Shown: positions 43,048-52,782, counted from the stretch's first letter. The stretch: DNA of 64,000 nt from Spirochaetota bacterium (GCA_016933025.1 JAFGBT010000037.1:33683-97682), one strand, 5' to 3'. The notes: generated by a model from the letters alone, not told the origin. Made by a program: numbers and translations.

Positions 43048-44112
43048 TCATCTGACCGCGCCTGCCGGCTCAAGATCGCCGGCGTGTGAATTAAAGGGGA
43101 TTCTTTCTTCGAATACCCGCCCATTTGCTATGATGTACTTTTTTTTCGCCTCTTCTTTGTTTCTCAGGTAATACTGTTCAACAGCATCCTGCATTGCCGG
43201 GATACTGCTCTCCCTTCGTATGCGGGTGAAAAGGTCGTGCCCATACCGGGCGTTTTTCGAGAAATAGGTCGAGAAGCGATGGCCGCGGCTCTTGTGGAGA
43301 TGCGGGGGAAGAGAGGTGCGGATGAACTCAAGGGTCCTGATAAAAATGTCATGGACGTCCACGGCAAGTTGCGACTCCGTGCCGCTCATCAGGTCGGCCG
43401 TAAGCCTGAAGATCCAGGGAGATTTTACCGCCTCTCTCCCTATCATGATGCCGTCGCATCCGGAATCGTTCATTTGCTTGATTGCGTTTTCCGGCGAGTC
43501 TATATCGCCGTTGCCGACAACAGGGATTGTTATCCGTCGCTTTGCAAGCGCAACAAGACGCCAGTCGGCCGTTCTCCGGAAACCGAGGCGGGCCGGGCGG
43601 GGATGGATTGTGATGAAATCCGTCCCTTCATCCTGGAGCATTCGGACAAAATCGATAAAATACGTTTCGTTATTTTTTTCGTACCCGGTTCTCATTTTAA
43701 CGGATAACAATCCGTTCGTAGCCTTGCGGCAGGCGCGAATGATTTCACGCGATTTTCCTATATCGGTGAGAAGCCACGCTCCCTGCCCTTTTTTTACAAT
43801 ATCGTGGTTTGGACATCCCATATTTACATCGATGCCTTTACCCCCGAACTCTGAGAGTATGATGCATGCGTCAGCCATGACCCGGGGATCGGCTCCTACG
43901 ATTTGGTATATGAGGGGATCATCAAAATCATGCCGGTGCACCAGGGGTTCATTGTTCGGGGCGTGTGCGGCTATAGCACCAGCACTGAGCATTTCCGAGT
44001 AAAGGACTGTTTCAGGGCAAAATTCTTTAACAGCACGCCGAAGAGCTCCCGTTGATGTTTCGGCCATAGGTGCCAGAAATAGTTTTCCGGGTAGATTGTT
44101 CATACTTTTCAT
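43048..44112 (-). CDS. dus: tRNA-dihydrouridine synthase (DusB-like)
   Basis: Flavoprotein reducing uridines in tRNA. About 354 residues: KLFLAPMAETSTGALRRAV, the substrate-side IDVNMGCPNHDIVKKGQG with the catalytic cysteine, LLSVKMRTGYE, ITIHPRPARLGF, and VVGNGDIDSPENAIK with DGIMIGREAVKSPWIF. C-terminal part carries the helical tRNA-binding region. Three possible starts lie close together: TTG 44127, ATG 44112 and ATG 44103. None has a strong ribosome-binding site. DusB/DusC subgroup is not certain. Confidence 0.92.
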   Translation of the reverse strand: MKSMNNLPGKLFLAPMAETSTGALRRAVKEFCPETVLYSEMLSAGAIAAHAPNNEPLVHRHDFDDPLIYQIVGADPRVMADACIILSEFGGKGIDVNMGCPNHDIVKKGQGAWLLTDIGKSREIIRACRKATNGLLSVKMRTGYEKNNETYFIDFVRMLQDEGTDFITIHPRPARLGFRRTADWRLVALAKRRITIPVVGNGDIDSPENAIKQMNDSGCDGIMIGREAVKSPWIFRLTADLMSGTESQLAVDVHDIFIRTLEFIRTSLPPHLHKSRGHRFSTYFSKNARYGHDLFTRIRRESSIPAMQDAVEQYYLRNKEEAKKKYIIANGRVFEERIPFNSHAGDLEPAGAVR

Positions 44113-44302
44113 TTTCAGAAAAACCAATAAAATGTCAATTTGATTTTACTCTCCGTTTTAATTGCAGATTTTTATCATATATAAGGTATTAAGCATTATA
44201 TCAGTAGGAATGAGGATTGTTATCCGGTATTATTTAAATTTTAATTTTTAATCCACGCAATTCGTATACCTGATTAACAATATAAATAATGGAGGAATTT
44301 CA

Positions 44303-44752
44303 ATGTTGATAAATACAACGATTAATATCCATGTTGATGTTCTCAAAAAGCTCTCCCGTGATGCATTGTCGTCTGGAGAGTCAAAAACGTATGTTGTATC
44401 CGCTTTATTGCGCCGACTCGGGGATGATTTTGAAAAATTCGAGAAATCATGGACGAGAGTACGTTATCAAAAACGGACTCCAGGCAAAAACTGGCGATGT
44501 TTACACCTTTATCTGAAGCCGGATGAGTATGAATATTTTCTTGATCTGCGAAAGGTTTTTAAGGTTTCGGTATCGTTTCTTGTCGCTCTTGCGGTTGATT
44601 TGTATCAGGACGAAGTGATGAAAAAAGTTAATTACGGAACCGATAACTATAGATATAGAAATTATATGATTTCCAGAATGATTATCGATGGAGTAGTCTG
44701 CTGGATGCATTATTGGGGAGTCCCGCACTCTATGCTGGCCCAACAGCATTAA
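44303..44752 (+). CDS. Possible ribbon-helix-helix protein, uncharacterised family
   Basis: 149 residues. The N-terminus INTTINIHVDVLKKLSRDA followed by KTYVVSALLRRL looks like a ribbon-helix-helix fold (strand, then two helices). The middle has RVRYQKRTPGKNWRCLHLYL and DEYEYFLDLRKVFKVSVSFLVALAV, and the C-terminus DNYRYRNYM and CWMHYWGVP. I recall similar proteins, often several copies per genome, in spirochaetes. GGAGG lies 7 bases upstream of ATG 44303. Base composition is clearly lower in GC than in neighbours, suggesting transfer. Confidence 0.7.
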   Translation: MLINTTINIHVDVLKKLSRDALSSGESKTYVVSALLRRLGDDFEKFEKSWTRVRYQKRTPGKNWRCLHLYLKPDEYEYFLDLRKVFKVSVSFLVALAVDLYQDEVMKKVNYGTDNYRYRNYMISRMIIDGVVCWMHYWGVPHSMLAQQH

Positions 44753-44818
44753 CATAGTACTTGACGACTGATGGAATCTCCATCATAAGGGTGCAAACAT
44801 CATTTTCAGGAGTTTTAT

Positions 44819-46153
44819 GTGGAACTAAAACGACAGATTGGATTGCTGACCGCGATGATGATCATCATTGCTGATGTTATCGGTACGGGGATTTTTATGA
44901 CTACGGGCGAGGTGCTCGGAATGACAGGCAGTGCCCTGTCAGTCTTAGTGCTGTTCGGTATTGGCGGGATTATTGCTCTGACCGGATCGCTCTGCTACGC
45001 CGAGTTGGCTACTATGTGGCCCGAGGATGGTGGCGAGTATTTGTATTTGCGAAAAATATACGGGCCGATTCCATCTTTCCTGAGTGGCTGGATTTCTCTT
45101 GTTATCGGTTTTTCTCTTGCCGCAGCCATGTCTTCAATCACAGCAGTGAACTATATAAACAAGCTTTCGCCCGAGGGTGTTTTTCCGGGCGAGTGGCTTG
45201 CAAAACTCGCGGCAGCTGGGATCATCGTTTTATTCGGCATTATACATTTAATTGGCGTGCAGAAGGGGGGTATTGTCCAGAACCTCCTGACGATTCTGAA
45301 GCTTCTGGTCGTGTTTGGCTTTATAACTGCGGGATTTTACATGGCTGACTGGTCGCAGGCAGGCAGGTTGGCGGCCGATTACGGCGTTGAAGGCGGGCCT
45401 TCCCCGCTCAGATGGGGAGCTTCGCTCGTAATAATAATGTATGCCTATTCCGGATGGAACGGAACGACCTATATAGCTGGTGAGATAAAAAATCCGGATA
45501 AGAATCTTCCCAGAGCTCTCTTTTTAGGGACTCTCCTCATTATGGTAATATACTTAGCAATGAATGCGGTTTACCTGATGTCGTCTCCCGCCGAGGCAAT
45601 TATAACCGAGGGTAAGTACACGATAGGGGCACTGGCGGCGAAAAACCTTTTCGGACCCGATATTGCTCCAGTCTTTGACTTCTGCATCGTTATAATACTC
45701 CTCTCGTCTGTGTCGGTCCAAATGATGGTAGGCCCGCGAGTCACCTATGCGATGGCAAAGGACCGTGCGATCTTCAGTTCCCTGGAGCGGGTTAGTAAAA
45801 GGTTTCAGACTCCGGACCTGGCCATCATTGTGCAGATGTCAATCGCCGTGTTTTATGTGTTCATCGGCTTCGATGCAATTTTAAAGATGCTTATCTACAT
45901 GGGCTTCGCATTATGTGTGTTTCCACTCATGGCAGTCATCGGCATGGTTTATATGCGGATTAAGCACCCGGATGCGCAGCGGCCGTTCAGGGTGCCGTTT
46001 TTCCCGCTCATCCCGGCGATTTATATACTGCTCACACTCGCGATAATGGTGACAACGCTGATCGAGAAGACAGTGCCGTCGCTCTTCGCAATAGGCGTAG
46101 TGATGATAGGAATTGGTATATACTTCATCCGCAACAAGCTACTGAAGGAATGA
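44819..46153 (+). CDS. APC-superfamily amino acid permease
   Basis: 444 residues with twelve predicted membrane helices. The N-terminal segment IIADVIGTGIFMTTGEV is the conserved first helix, with GGIIALTGSLCYAELATMWPEDGGEYLYLRKIYG as the second-third helix region. The later SGWNGTTYIAGEIKNPDKNLPRAL is typical of the family. Imports an amino acid or related amine; the substrate cannot be told. Start GTG 44819 follows CAGGAG. No regulator is adjacent except the uncharacterised gene upstream. Confidence 0.9.
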   Translation: MELKRQIGLLTAMMIIIADVIGTGIFMTTGEVLGMTGSALSVLVLFGIGGIIALTGSLCYAELATMWPEDGGEYLYLRKIYGPIPSFLSGWISLVIGFSLAAAMSSITAVNYINKLSPEGVFPGEWLAKLAAAGIIVLFGIIHLIGVQKGGIVQNLLTILKLLVVFGFITAGFYMADWSQAGRLAADYGVEGGPSPLRWGASLVIIMYAYSGWNGTTYIAGEIKNPDKNLPRALFLGTLLIMVIYLAMNAVYLMSSPAEAIITEGKYTIGALAAKNLFGPDIAPVFDFCIVIILLSSVSVQMMVGPRVTYAMAKDRAIFSSLERVSKRFQTPDLAIIVQMSIAVFYVFIGFDAILKMLIYMGFALCVFPLMAVIGMVYMRIKHPDAQRPFRVPFFPLIPAIYILLTLAIMVTTLIEKTVPSLFAIGVVMIGIGIYFIRNKLLKE

Positions 46154-46169
46154 TTAATTGCCGGGGTGT

Positions 46170-47333
46170 CTATCTGATCCTCTCAGCTGTCATGAGATTT
46201 GATTGGCCGGGCTGGTAATCGTATCCGTAGCTGAACGGTAGCTTTCCCGTTGATTGTTCGTCCATCGCTTTTTTCAGATCTGGCTGCTGCCGGTTTGCGA
46301 ACAGGCCTATTGGCCGATCATAGTAGCCGTGGAAACGGAGTTTCCATGCTCCGGGCTTGAAGTAGCGGAGCGGAACCCCTGAATCGTCCTGTACCAGGAA
46401 ATTAGTTGATTCCATGATAGCTCTCCGGATTTTGGTGAATTTCACATCATCATTATGCATGAGGTAGGATGCGGATTTAATGATGGTCGCGTAGGGCCCT
46501 TCTTTATGAAGATAAGGGATAAAGTTGGGCGACGAAACGGTCAGAGCGTTGTCGATGACATTCAGCATGTAATAGCGTACGTTTTGTCTTTTGCCATAGC
46601 CTTTACGGAATGAGATTTCCACCCCCGGGACCCTGGATTTTGGCGGGTTTTTCCAGTCAATCCGGTCATCCGACGGTGTTCCGGGGACAACATTGCTGTT
46701 GGCATCAATCACTATCTTCCGGGCATCGACAACGGTATAGCCGTTGGTCGCCAGGAAGTACATAATGATGCCCGCGATGCTGTTGAAAGACTGGCTGCTC
46801 ATCTCGGCGGCCATCCCTTTGGTCTTGAAAAAGTTCATATGCAGGATGTCTCCCAGGGAACTGCTCAGGCCGTTAAGGCCACGCGTGATCTGGTCCGCCG
46901 GTATATCATGGGGTTTCGGTATTACGCCGGGAGATTCAAGGCCGAACAGAATATAGTTATCCGCATCCGGGAAAAAGGTGAGGGCGTTCATGATGTCGGG
47001 CCCGCTGAAGGGGTAAAGCACGGTTTTCCCGTAACGGGACGGCCGATATGCACGCCACCAGTCACGGATTTTATGAAGATTGGGTCCCTGGAGGCGGTTC
47101 CATCCGGATTCCATTCGCGATTTGTAGGATTTATAAAAGGCAGTTTTTGTATATGTATAGAGCTTCGATTCTTTCGGAAGGTCCTTCCCCGCAAATAGAA
47201 GGGCTGTTTCGTTGAGATGTGAAGAAGTCTTGCTCCTGGCGAATCCCTCCTCTGCCGGACGGCAATATAAAATTGAGATGAGCAGAATGCTTAAGGTCGT
47301 CAGCAATATTGATTTCCATGTGTTGCTATTCAT
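46170..47333 (-). CDS. Hypothetical lipoprotein
   Basis: 387 residues. Signal peptide with probable lipobox SILYC (about residue 24). The rest has motifs such as KTVLYPFSGPDIMNALTFFPDA, YILFGLESPGVIPKP, NGYTVVDARKIVIDANSN and VRYYMLNVIDNALTVS, which do not match a domain I know. I recall spirochaete proteins of this type but no function. Convergent with the permease, 16 bases apart. Confidence 0.7.
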   Translation of the reverse strand: MNSNTWKSILLTTLSILLISILYCRPAEEGFARSKTSSHLNETALLFAGKDLPKESKLYTYTKTAFYKSYKSRMESGWNRLQGPNLHKIRDWWRAYRPSRYGKTVLYPFSGPDIMNALTFFPDADNYILFGLESPGVIPKPHDIPADQITRGLNGLSSSLGDILHMNFFKTKGMAAEMSSQSFNSIAGIIMYFLATNGYTVVDARKIVIDANSNVVPGTPSDDRIDWKNPPKSRVPGVEISFRKGYGKRQNVRYYMLNVIDNALTVSSPNFIPYLHKEGPYATIIKSASYLMHNDDVKFTKIRRAIMESTNFLVQDDSGVPLRYFKPGAWKLRFHGYYDRPIGLFANRQQPDLKKAMDEQSTGKLPFSYGYDYQPGQSNLMTAERIR

Positions 47334-47541
47334 CTGGATTCTCCGATATCAGGTGATAATTCCGCTGCGCAATCCTGCGTATATAGGTATTCCGAAGTCG
47401 GGATGTCAAGCTTTTATGGCGATATGGTATATTTTTCTTGACGAAATTCGATAAAACGATCAGTTTGTTGAGTAGCTAAAGAAAATCTTGCGTCCCGATA
47501 GTAATCGGAACGTTAAGGCAGACAAATAAAGGATATTTACT

Positions 47542-48063
47542 GTGACAACTCACATCGCAACCAAGAGGATAACAATCGTTACCGTCATCAGTATCATGGC
47601 GTCCTGCGTTATTGAGCTCAGCTGTGCAAAGCTACCGGAAAAGCTCATTTCCCCGACCCTGAAAATCGAAACATCAGTGAAGGATAACAAAGAGGCTTAC
47701 AAGCTCATGCTGAGCACCGGCCTGCACAACGAGAACAGCGATACGGCGCTCGTCGACGTAAAGGGTAATATCGTTTTTACGGATCCAGCCGATTCAGGTG
47801 GCAGGGTCCTGAGCTTTCCCTTTGAACTTCCTGTCATTCTTCCTTTTGATACCGGCATTATAGAAATCGAAAAGCTATTTTCCGAAGAGGAAATAATGCC
47901 TCTCGTCAATCTCATGGGGGCAGACAAGGAGAAGCTGCAGAACGACGGGGGACTGGAGCGTTCGTTAACCGATGATAAAAACGTGGCCCTTGAACTCACA
48001 GACTACCAAAAGAAGAGCATTCTCGATTTGCTGAAGGAAAAAGTGAATGAAAAAAATCAATGA
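47542..48063 (+). CDS. Hypothetical lipoprotein, possibly LEA-type beta-sandwich
   Basis: 173 residues starting GTG 47542. Signal peptide with IELSC as possible lipobox (about residue 28). A beta-rich part (KIETSVKDNKEAYKLMLSTGLHNENSDTALVDVKGNIVF) resembles the water-stress/LEA14 sandwich only loosely. C-terminal half is acidic helices. The last 17 bases overlap the next gene. No firm family. Confidence 0.65.
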   Translation: MTTHIATKRITIVTVISIMASCVIELSCAKLPEKLISPTLKIETSVKDNKEAYKLMLSTGLHNENSDTALVDVKGNIVFTDPADSGGRVLSFPFELPVILPFDTGIIEIEKLFSEEEIMPLVNLMGADKEKLQNDGGLERSLTDDKNVALELTDYQKKSILDLLKEKVNEKNQ

Positions 48064-48484
48064 TAGCAATATATACCTGATTCCCGCCGCCACCGGCCTG
48101 GTCATTGCCCTGGCGCTTTGCATTGTGTCGTTCTACTCAATCCTCGTGGTCGAGCCGAAGGTCGAGCGGCTTTTTGCTTCAACCGAGAATGTTGAAAAGA
48201 ACCTCAGAGACGCGTACCTTATCCTTCGCGATCCACAGATTTTTGCCGGGTACGGGTATTTCGACGCTGAGGGCATATCCGTCAAGAATTCACTGGCCTT
48301 TTTTGACAGGCGTATATATAACGGTGAGGAGATAGACCCGTCCCGCAAGGCATACCTTGAGCTTCTCCTGGACCGGAGGAAGAAGGGTGCCGCGCTCGGA
48401 AGAAACACCATGGTTTTTTTCCTGATCCTTTCGCTAGTCTTCTGGGGCCTTTTCATTCAGGAACGGATTGCCGCCAGGCGGTAG
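48047..48484 (+). CDS. Two-helix membrane protein
   Basis: 145 residues with membrane helices at about 10-32 and 120-140, and a charged extracytoplasmic loop between them (VEPKVERLFASTENVEKN, RDPQIFAGYGYFDAEGIS). No domain recognised. Begins inside the end of the preceding lipoprotein gene, implying joint expression. The response-regulator gene follows after 35 bases. Confidence 0.7.
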   Translation: MKKINDSNIYLIPAATGLVIALALCIVSFYSILVVEPKVERLFASTENVEKNLRDAYLILRDPQIFAGYGYFDAEGISVKNSLAFFDRRIYNGEEIDPSRKAYLELLLDRRKKGAALGRNTMVFFLILSLVFWGLFIQERIAARR

Positions 48485-48519
48485 CCGCCCTGCCGATTCT
48501 TATCCGGTAACAGTCATCG

Positions 48520-49620
48520 ATGAAAAAAAAGATTATGATCATTGACGACGAGGAGCCGATCCGGAAGCTCCTGTCGCGGATATTGACCGGTTCCGGATAT
48601 GATGTGGTGATGGCGTCCAATGGCCGGGAGGCCCTGGAGAAGCTCGACAACGTTTCGGTCGACCTGATCATGCTGGACATGAACATGCCGGAAATGGGCG
48701 GCCTCAGCTTTCTCCGGAGGGTCAAGGAACATGACATCACCCACGTGCCGGTCCTCATGGTTTCGGGCGAGGCCAATCCGGAGAATATTGTGGAAAGCTA
48801 CAAGCTGGGCGTATACGATTTCATCCGCAAGCCAGAGCAGACCGAGGTGATGCTGAAGCGTGTTGAAAACGGCCTGAAAATAGGGGAAATGATCAATTTC
48901 AACGAGTTTATCAGGGTCGAACTACTGATGGCCCGGAAGCTGCAGAAGTACCTTTTTCCCGAACCCTCGGTCAACACGGACGGCGCCAATATCCACACCT
49001 GGTCGATGCCGCTCTCGGATATCGGGGGCGATCTGTATGATTATGTCGTATTCCGCGACAACCGGATCATCTTTTTCGTGGCCGACGTCTCAGGCCACAG
49101 CATTTCAGCCTCACTGTATACCGCTATCGTTAAAATGGTTTTCCGCAACGCCCTCCAGAAAGCGCAGATACCGGGCGAATTGATGACGGTCATGAACCAG
49201 GAACTTGCCGGCAACCTCCCGATCGAGTCGTTCGTTACGGCTTTCTGCGGGCTGTATGACCCGAACGAGAGGGTTCTCATGTACACGAATGCGGGGCATC
49301 CCAAGCCGTACTGTATTAATGAAGACGGATACATGCAGCTGGAAGGTAACGATTCCTTCCTGGGGCCCATAGCGGACGCCACGTACGAGACGCATCGCCT
49401 GGAGATGACGCGGCCTTCCAGCATACTGGCCTTTACTGACGGCATTCTCGATATAACGAGCGACGCCACCACCCCGGTGGGCCAGGCCATGCTTCATGAC
49501 GTCCTGAAGATCAAAGGAAAGTCCCCCATCGAAAAGTTCAAGATGATCCAGGACTACATAACCGGCGATGAGGTCGTGATAACGGACGACTGCACCCTCA
49601 TGCTGGTCGACCTGGCCTGA
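48520..49620 (+). CDS. Response regulator with PP2C-type (SpoIIE) phosphatase output
   Basis: 366 residues. Receiver domain (1-120) with IMIIDDEEPIRKLLSRIL, phospho-acceptor aspartate at about residue 52 in LIMLDMNMPEMGG, and VPVLMVSG. A short linker leads to a SpoIIE/PP2C domain (about 140-366) with MPLSDIGGDLYDYV, FFVADVSGHSISASLYTAIVKMVF, and the late LAFTDGILDIT. Such proteins usually dephosphorylate a STAS anti-sigma antagonist; the STAS protein at 26540-26878 is a candidate substrate. Cognate kinase not in window. Confidence 0.92.
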   Translation: MKKKIMIIDDEEPIRKLLSRILTGSGYDVVMASNGREALEKLDNVSVDLIMLDMNMPEMGGLSFLRRVKEHDITHVPVLMVSGEANPENIVESYKLGVYDFIRKPEQTEVMLKRVENGLKIGEMINFNEFIRVELLMARKLQKYLFPEPSVNTDGANIHTWSMPLSDIGGDLYDYVVFRDNRIIFFVADVSGHSISASLYTAIVKMVFRNALQKAQIPGELMTVMNQELAGNLPIESFVTAFCGLYDPNERVLMYTNAGHPKPYCINEDGYMQLEGNDSFLGPIADATYETHRLEMTRPSSILAFTDGILDITSDATTPVGQAMLHDVLKIKGKSPIEKFKMIQDYITGDEVVITDDCTLMLVDLA

Positions 49621-49623
49621 GCC

Positions 49624-50088
49624 ATGTCCAGAATCCTCGTTGTGTCCGATTCCCACGGCAGCCATGTAAAGCTTGGAAGGATAATCGACCGGGAATACCC
49701 GTTCGATTACCTCGTGCATTGCGGCGACGGCGCGGACGATCTCTCCGCGGTTGCGGTTCCAGGCGGCGTGACGGTCGTGAGCGTGTACGGCAATATGGAC
49801 CACGGGCGCGGCGCCGGCGCCGAGCGGACGGTTTTTTTTACCGCCGGGACTCTCCGCGTTATGGTCTCGCACGGCGACCGCTATCATGTTCACAACGACT
49901 TAGAGTGGATCGAGCGCGAGGGGAGGAGCAGGGGAGCGGATATTGTGCTGTTCGGCCATACTCATGTTAAGTATTTTTGCCAGGGTAAGCCGTCGCTCTT
50001 CAACCCGGGGCCGGCGAACAGGGGTCAGTATGGCATTGTCGACATAGACGGGAAGCCGCGTTTCAGCCATCACAGCCTTGAAGACTGA
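49624..50088 (+). CDS. YfcE/MJ0936 family metallophosphoesterase
   Basis: 154 residues with the motifs of calcineurin-like phosphoesterases: LVVSDSHGSHVKL, LVHCGDGADD, SVYGNMDHG, VMVSHGDRYH and VLFGHTHVKYF, in order. Acts on a phosphodiester; the natural substrate is unknown. It begins three bases after the response-regulator stop, so the two share a transcript. A terminator follows at once. Confidence 0.92.
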   Translation: MSRILVVSDSHGSHVKLGRIIDREYPFDYLVHCGDGADDLSAVAVPGGVTVVSVYGNMDHGRGAGAERTVFFTAGTLRVMVSHGDRYHVHNDLEWIEREGRSRGADIVLFGHTHVKYFCQGKPSLFNPGPANRGQYGIVDIDGKPRFSHHSLED

Positions 50089-50114
50089 AAAAGCGGCTTC
50101 GCAGCCGCTTTGTT
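50088..50114 (+). terminator. Rho-independent terminator after yfcE-like gene
   Basis: AAAGCGGC (50090-50097), loop TTCGCA, GCCGCTTT (50104-50111), then GTTTC. It overlaps the stop codon by one base. It also faces the small gene on the other strand and may serve both. Confidence 0.8.
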
Positions 50115-50140
50115 TCGATTCCCGCCGACTGTAATTGCTT

Positions 50141-50329
50141 TCAGACGGTGAAGGTGGGGTCTTTTTTGATTAAAATTTCTTTTATCTTCGATTCTCCGGC
50201 CGAAAAATAAACAATGGGTGATTCCATCAATGAGTATTCGTCGATCAGCCGGATGTAATCCTCGTCGCGTCTGAGATCGAGGAGGTCTATCTCTCTGAAT
50301 TTTTTATTCCCGATGTATATTGCTTTCAT
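50141..50329 (-). CDS. Small hypothetical protein (62 residues)
   Basis: Starts at ATG 50329 with AGGA upstream on the minus strand. Sequence MKAIYIGNKKFREIDLLDL, then YSLMESPIVYFSAGESKIKEI, mixed alpha/beta, no membrane helix. No family recognised. Good codon use and a usable ribosome-binding site support it. Confidence 0.6.
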   Translation of the reverse strand: MKAIYIGNKKFREIDLLDLRRDEDYIRLIDEYSLMESPIVYFSAGESKIKEILIKKDPTFTV

Positions 50330-50945
50330 GTTGAATCCTATTTTTATTTTAATAGGTGAGACGCGATGCTTCAGCTACTCTACAACCATTAATATATTTG
50401 TCCAGCATTTTTACTGCAAAATTTTTTTCAGGAAAAAAATATTTCAAAAAAAATTAATTTTTATGTCAGATGGTTGACATGAAATGTACATCCCTCATCG
50501 TTGCTGCGACATAAATGTCGGATCGTTTCGACTCCGGCATCACTGCGGGGCATGAGAGCCGCCCGGGATATAAAAAAGTATATATTGGGGGATCATTGAT
50601 AATTAATATTTTCACAGGCGGTTCGATGCGGCGGTGGTGAAACATGTTTACAGATGCGGTTTCTCATTGCTCAGTATAATGAATGAGGTCGCGGTCATTG
50701 TTTTTTGGTTGGCAATAAATACTTCGGCCCTTGGTGAGCGGGCGGACGAAGTCCTGATCTGGCGTTATAGCGATTCATATGTCTCATCCGGGGCCATTGC
50801 CGTTTTGAGTTCTCCCATAGAACCGGCATGGAACGATTATTGTAAATTTCCGATTGACTTTTATATACACAATTATATTAATTGACTCCAAATTTATGAT
50901 CACATCATAGAGTAAGATTATTCATTCCACCGGGTTTGTTGTAAC
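50330..50945. other. 616-base AT-rich gap without a convincing gene
   Basis: Open frames here (for example 50634-50885) lack a ribosome-binding site and protein-like composition. Several T- and A-runs occur and there is no hairpin with a T-tail. It probably contains promoters for the small minus-strand gene and for lolA, but I cannot place them. Confidence 0.5.
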
Positions 50946-51644
50946 ATGAAATTAGGCGGTAAAGCGTTAATAACATCACTGATATGCGCGATTATGGTGC
51001 TCGCATCGCATGGCACATACGCGTTTAAGTTTGATTTCACCACGGTAAGCGATATTGTCGACAATATAAAAAAAACGTTCGGCAAAATTGATTCATACCA
51101 GGCGAATTTCTCGATATTATCGGAAAAAGCCGGTAAAACCATACGGCAGACAGGTACTATCAAATACAAGTCAAACAACAAGCTCCGCATAGAATTTACC
51201 CAGCCGTACGGACAGAAGATCATCTCCAACGGCAAGATGATGTGGATTTATATCCCTTCAATGAATGTGGTGGCCGAGCAGGACCTCGATTCCGAATCGA
51301 ACATCTTTGCGCCGGGCACCAGGACCGGCCTTACCTGGCTTTTTTCCAAGTACCATTACCGGTTTGCCTCGAAAGAACAGCCTGAAACCATGGACGACGG
51401 CACCAAGCGCTACACCCTCATACTGAAGCAGAAGGAAAGCCGGAGCGGTTACCGGACCATGAAGCTCTGGGTTTCGGAGCGGTATTTCATCGTGCGGGCG
51501 GAGGGTGAGACCTCGACCGGGAAGAAGGTCGACATTACCTTTTCTAACCTGAAAACCAACGTCGATCTTCCCAACGGTATATTTAAGATGGACATACCCG
51601 CGCAGGCGCGGGTAATAAAAAATCCCATGATAACAGAGGAATAA
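50946..51644 (+). CDS. lolA: LolA-like outer-membrane lipoprotein carrier
   Basis: 232 residues. Signal peptide (about 1-26, ending GTYAFK) and then the LolA fold: IVDNIKKTFGKIDSYQANFSIL, TGTIKYKSNNKLRIEFTQPYGQKIISNGKMMWIYIPSMN, and SGYRTMKLWVSERYFIVRAE. Carries lipoproteins across the periplasm to the outer membrane, which fits the several lipoproteins in the window. The RodZ-like gene follows four bases after the stop. Confidence 0.88.
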   Translation: MKLGGKALITSLICAIMVLASHGTYAFKFDFTTVSDIVDNIKKTFGKIDSYQANFSILSEKAGKTIRQTGTIKYKSNNKLRIEFTQPYGQKIISNGKMMWIYIPSMNVVAEQDLDSESNIFAPGTRTGLTWLFSKYHYRFASKEQPETMDDGTKRYTLILKQKESRSGYRTMKLWVSERYFIVRAEGETSTGKKVDITFSNLKTNVDLPNGIFKMDIPAQARVIKNPMITEE

Positions 51645-51648
51645 AAAC

Positions 51649-52782
51649 TTGGAAAGCATCGGCGAAAAGTTACGTCAGGCGCGGGAAGCCAGGAAGATAA
51701 CAATAAAAGACGTGGTCAAGGAGACCAATATCAGCCCCGTCTACCTCCAGGCTCTGGAAGAGGAGAAATTCGATAAGTTCCCGAGCGAAACATACCTGAT
51801 CGGCTTCATGCGGACCTACGCCGAGTTCCTGAAGCTGGACGTCGAGGCGATCGTGCAGTCGTACAAGGGCTACAAGATCGGGGAAAGCGCCACGCCCCTC
51901 GAGGAATTGACCAAGCCGACAAAGTCGAATATCAGCATGGCGGCGTCATCCTTCTATAATAAAAACAAGAACATCATACTTATTACCCTCATCGCTCTGG
52001 CGTCAATTTTTGTCATCTGGGGCATCAGGGCGCTGGTTTCCTCGGATGTGGACGTTTCCGAGGATGATTCAACGGATATTATAAAAGAAGAATATGTAAA
52101 AAACAAGGAAAACGAGATAGACAACCTCCGGAACCTCCAGCTTGCCAATAACAAGGGGATCATACTGGTTTATAAAAACGAGGCTGTGCAGTTTCTTGTC
52201 GACAACAAGGAAGTCGTGTTTATCCTGAAATCCATCGAGGGCGAGAGTGTCTCGATTGAATTGCCGGCAGTGAAAAAGATCGTGAAGCTGAAGATGGATG
52301 AGCCACGGACAATGGCCCTGGAGGGTTGTCCGCGCGACGTCACCTTCACGCTCAAGGGCCTTACGGAGAACCGCGCCAAGATCGGCGTTTCCCTCGGCGA
52401 GGAAAAGACCGGCGAGGAAAAAAGGGTCGCCGTGCAGGATGATGCCGAATCGGCCAGGATCGACACCACTTCGGTCGAGGCGCAGAGCAGGCAGAGCCTG
52501 AAGATCATCTTCGAGGCGGAGTTTGTCCAGAAATCGTTCATCGAGCTCTATCTCGACGGCGTCCGCAAGGTGCGCGGATTCATCCCGGAAGGCGAGGCCG
52601 AGCGATGGGAGGCGACCGAGTACATCCAGGTGAAGATCGGCAACGCCGGCGGCATCAAGGCCCGGATCAACGGCAAGGCCTATTCGTTCGGGGCCTCGGG
52701 ACAGGTCGCCAACAAGGTCATCACCTGGAAAAAGGACGTGCAGAACCCGAATCTGTATCATATAGTCGTTAAAGACTGGTGA
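51649..52782 (+). CDS. RodZ-like cytoskeletal membrane protein
   Basis: 377 residues. N-terminal helix-turn-helix (GEKLRQAREARKITIKDVV, ISPVYLQALEEEKFDKFP, YLIGFMRTYAEFLKLD) of the RodZ type, a membrane helix at about 103-122, and a periplasmic beta domain (DUF4115-like: SLKIIFEAEFVQKSFIELYLDG, then SFGASGQVANKVITW). RodZ links MreB to the cell envelope. The start is TTG 51649 behind AGAGGA. A bactofilin at 37779-38210 is another shape factor, though unlinked. Confidence 0.87.
   Translation: MESIGEKLRQAREARKITIKDVVKETNISPVYLQALEEEKFDKFPSETYLIGFMRTYAEFLKLDVEAIVQSYKGYKIGESATPLEELTKPTKSNISMAASSFYNKNKNIILITLIALASIFVIWGIRALVSSDVDVSEDDSTDIIKEEYVKNKENEIDNLRNLQLANNKGIILVYKNEAVQFLVDNKEVVFILKSIEGESVSIELPAVKKIVKLKMDEPRTMALEGCPRDVTFTLKGLTENRAKIGVSLGEEKTGEEKRVAVQDDAESARIDTTSVEAQSRQSLKIIFEAEFVQKSFIELYLDGVRKVRGFIPEGEAERWEATEYIQVKIGNAGGIKARINGKAYSFGASGQVANKVITWKKDVQNPNLYHIVVKDW

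Noticed and set aside
50634..50885. Possible 83-residue gene in the AT-rich gap before lolA
   Set aside because: No convincing ribosome-binding site. The composition looks non-coding.
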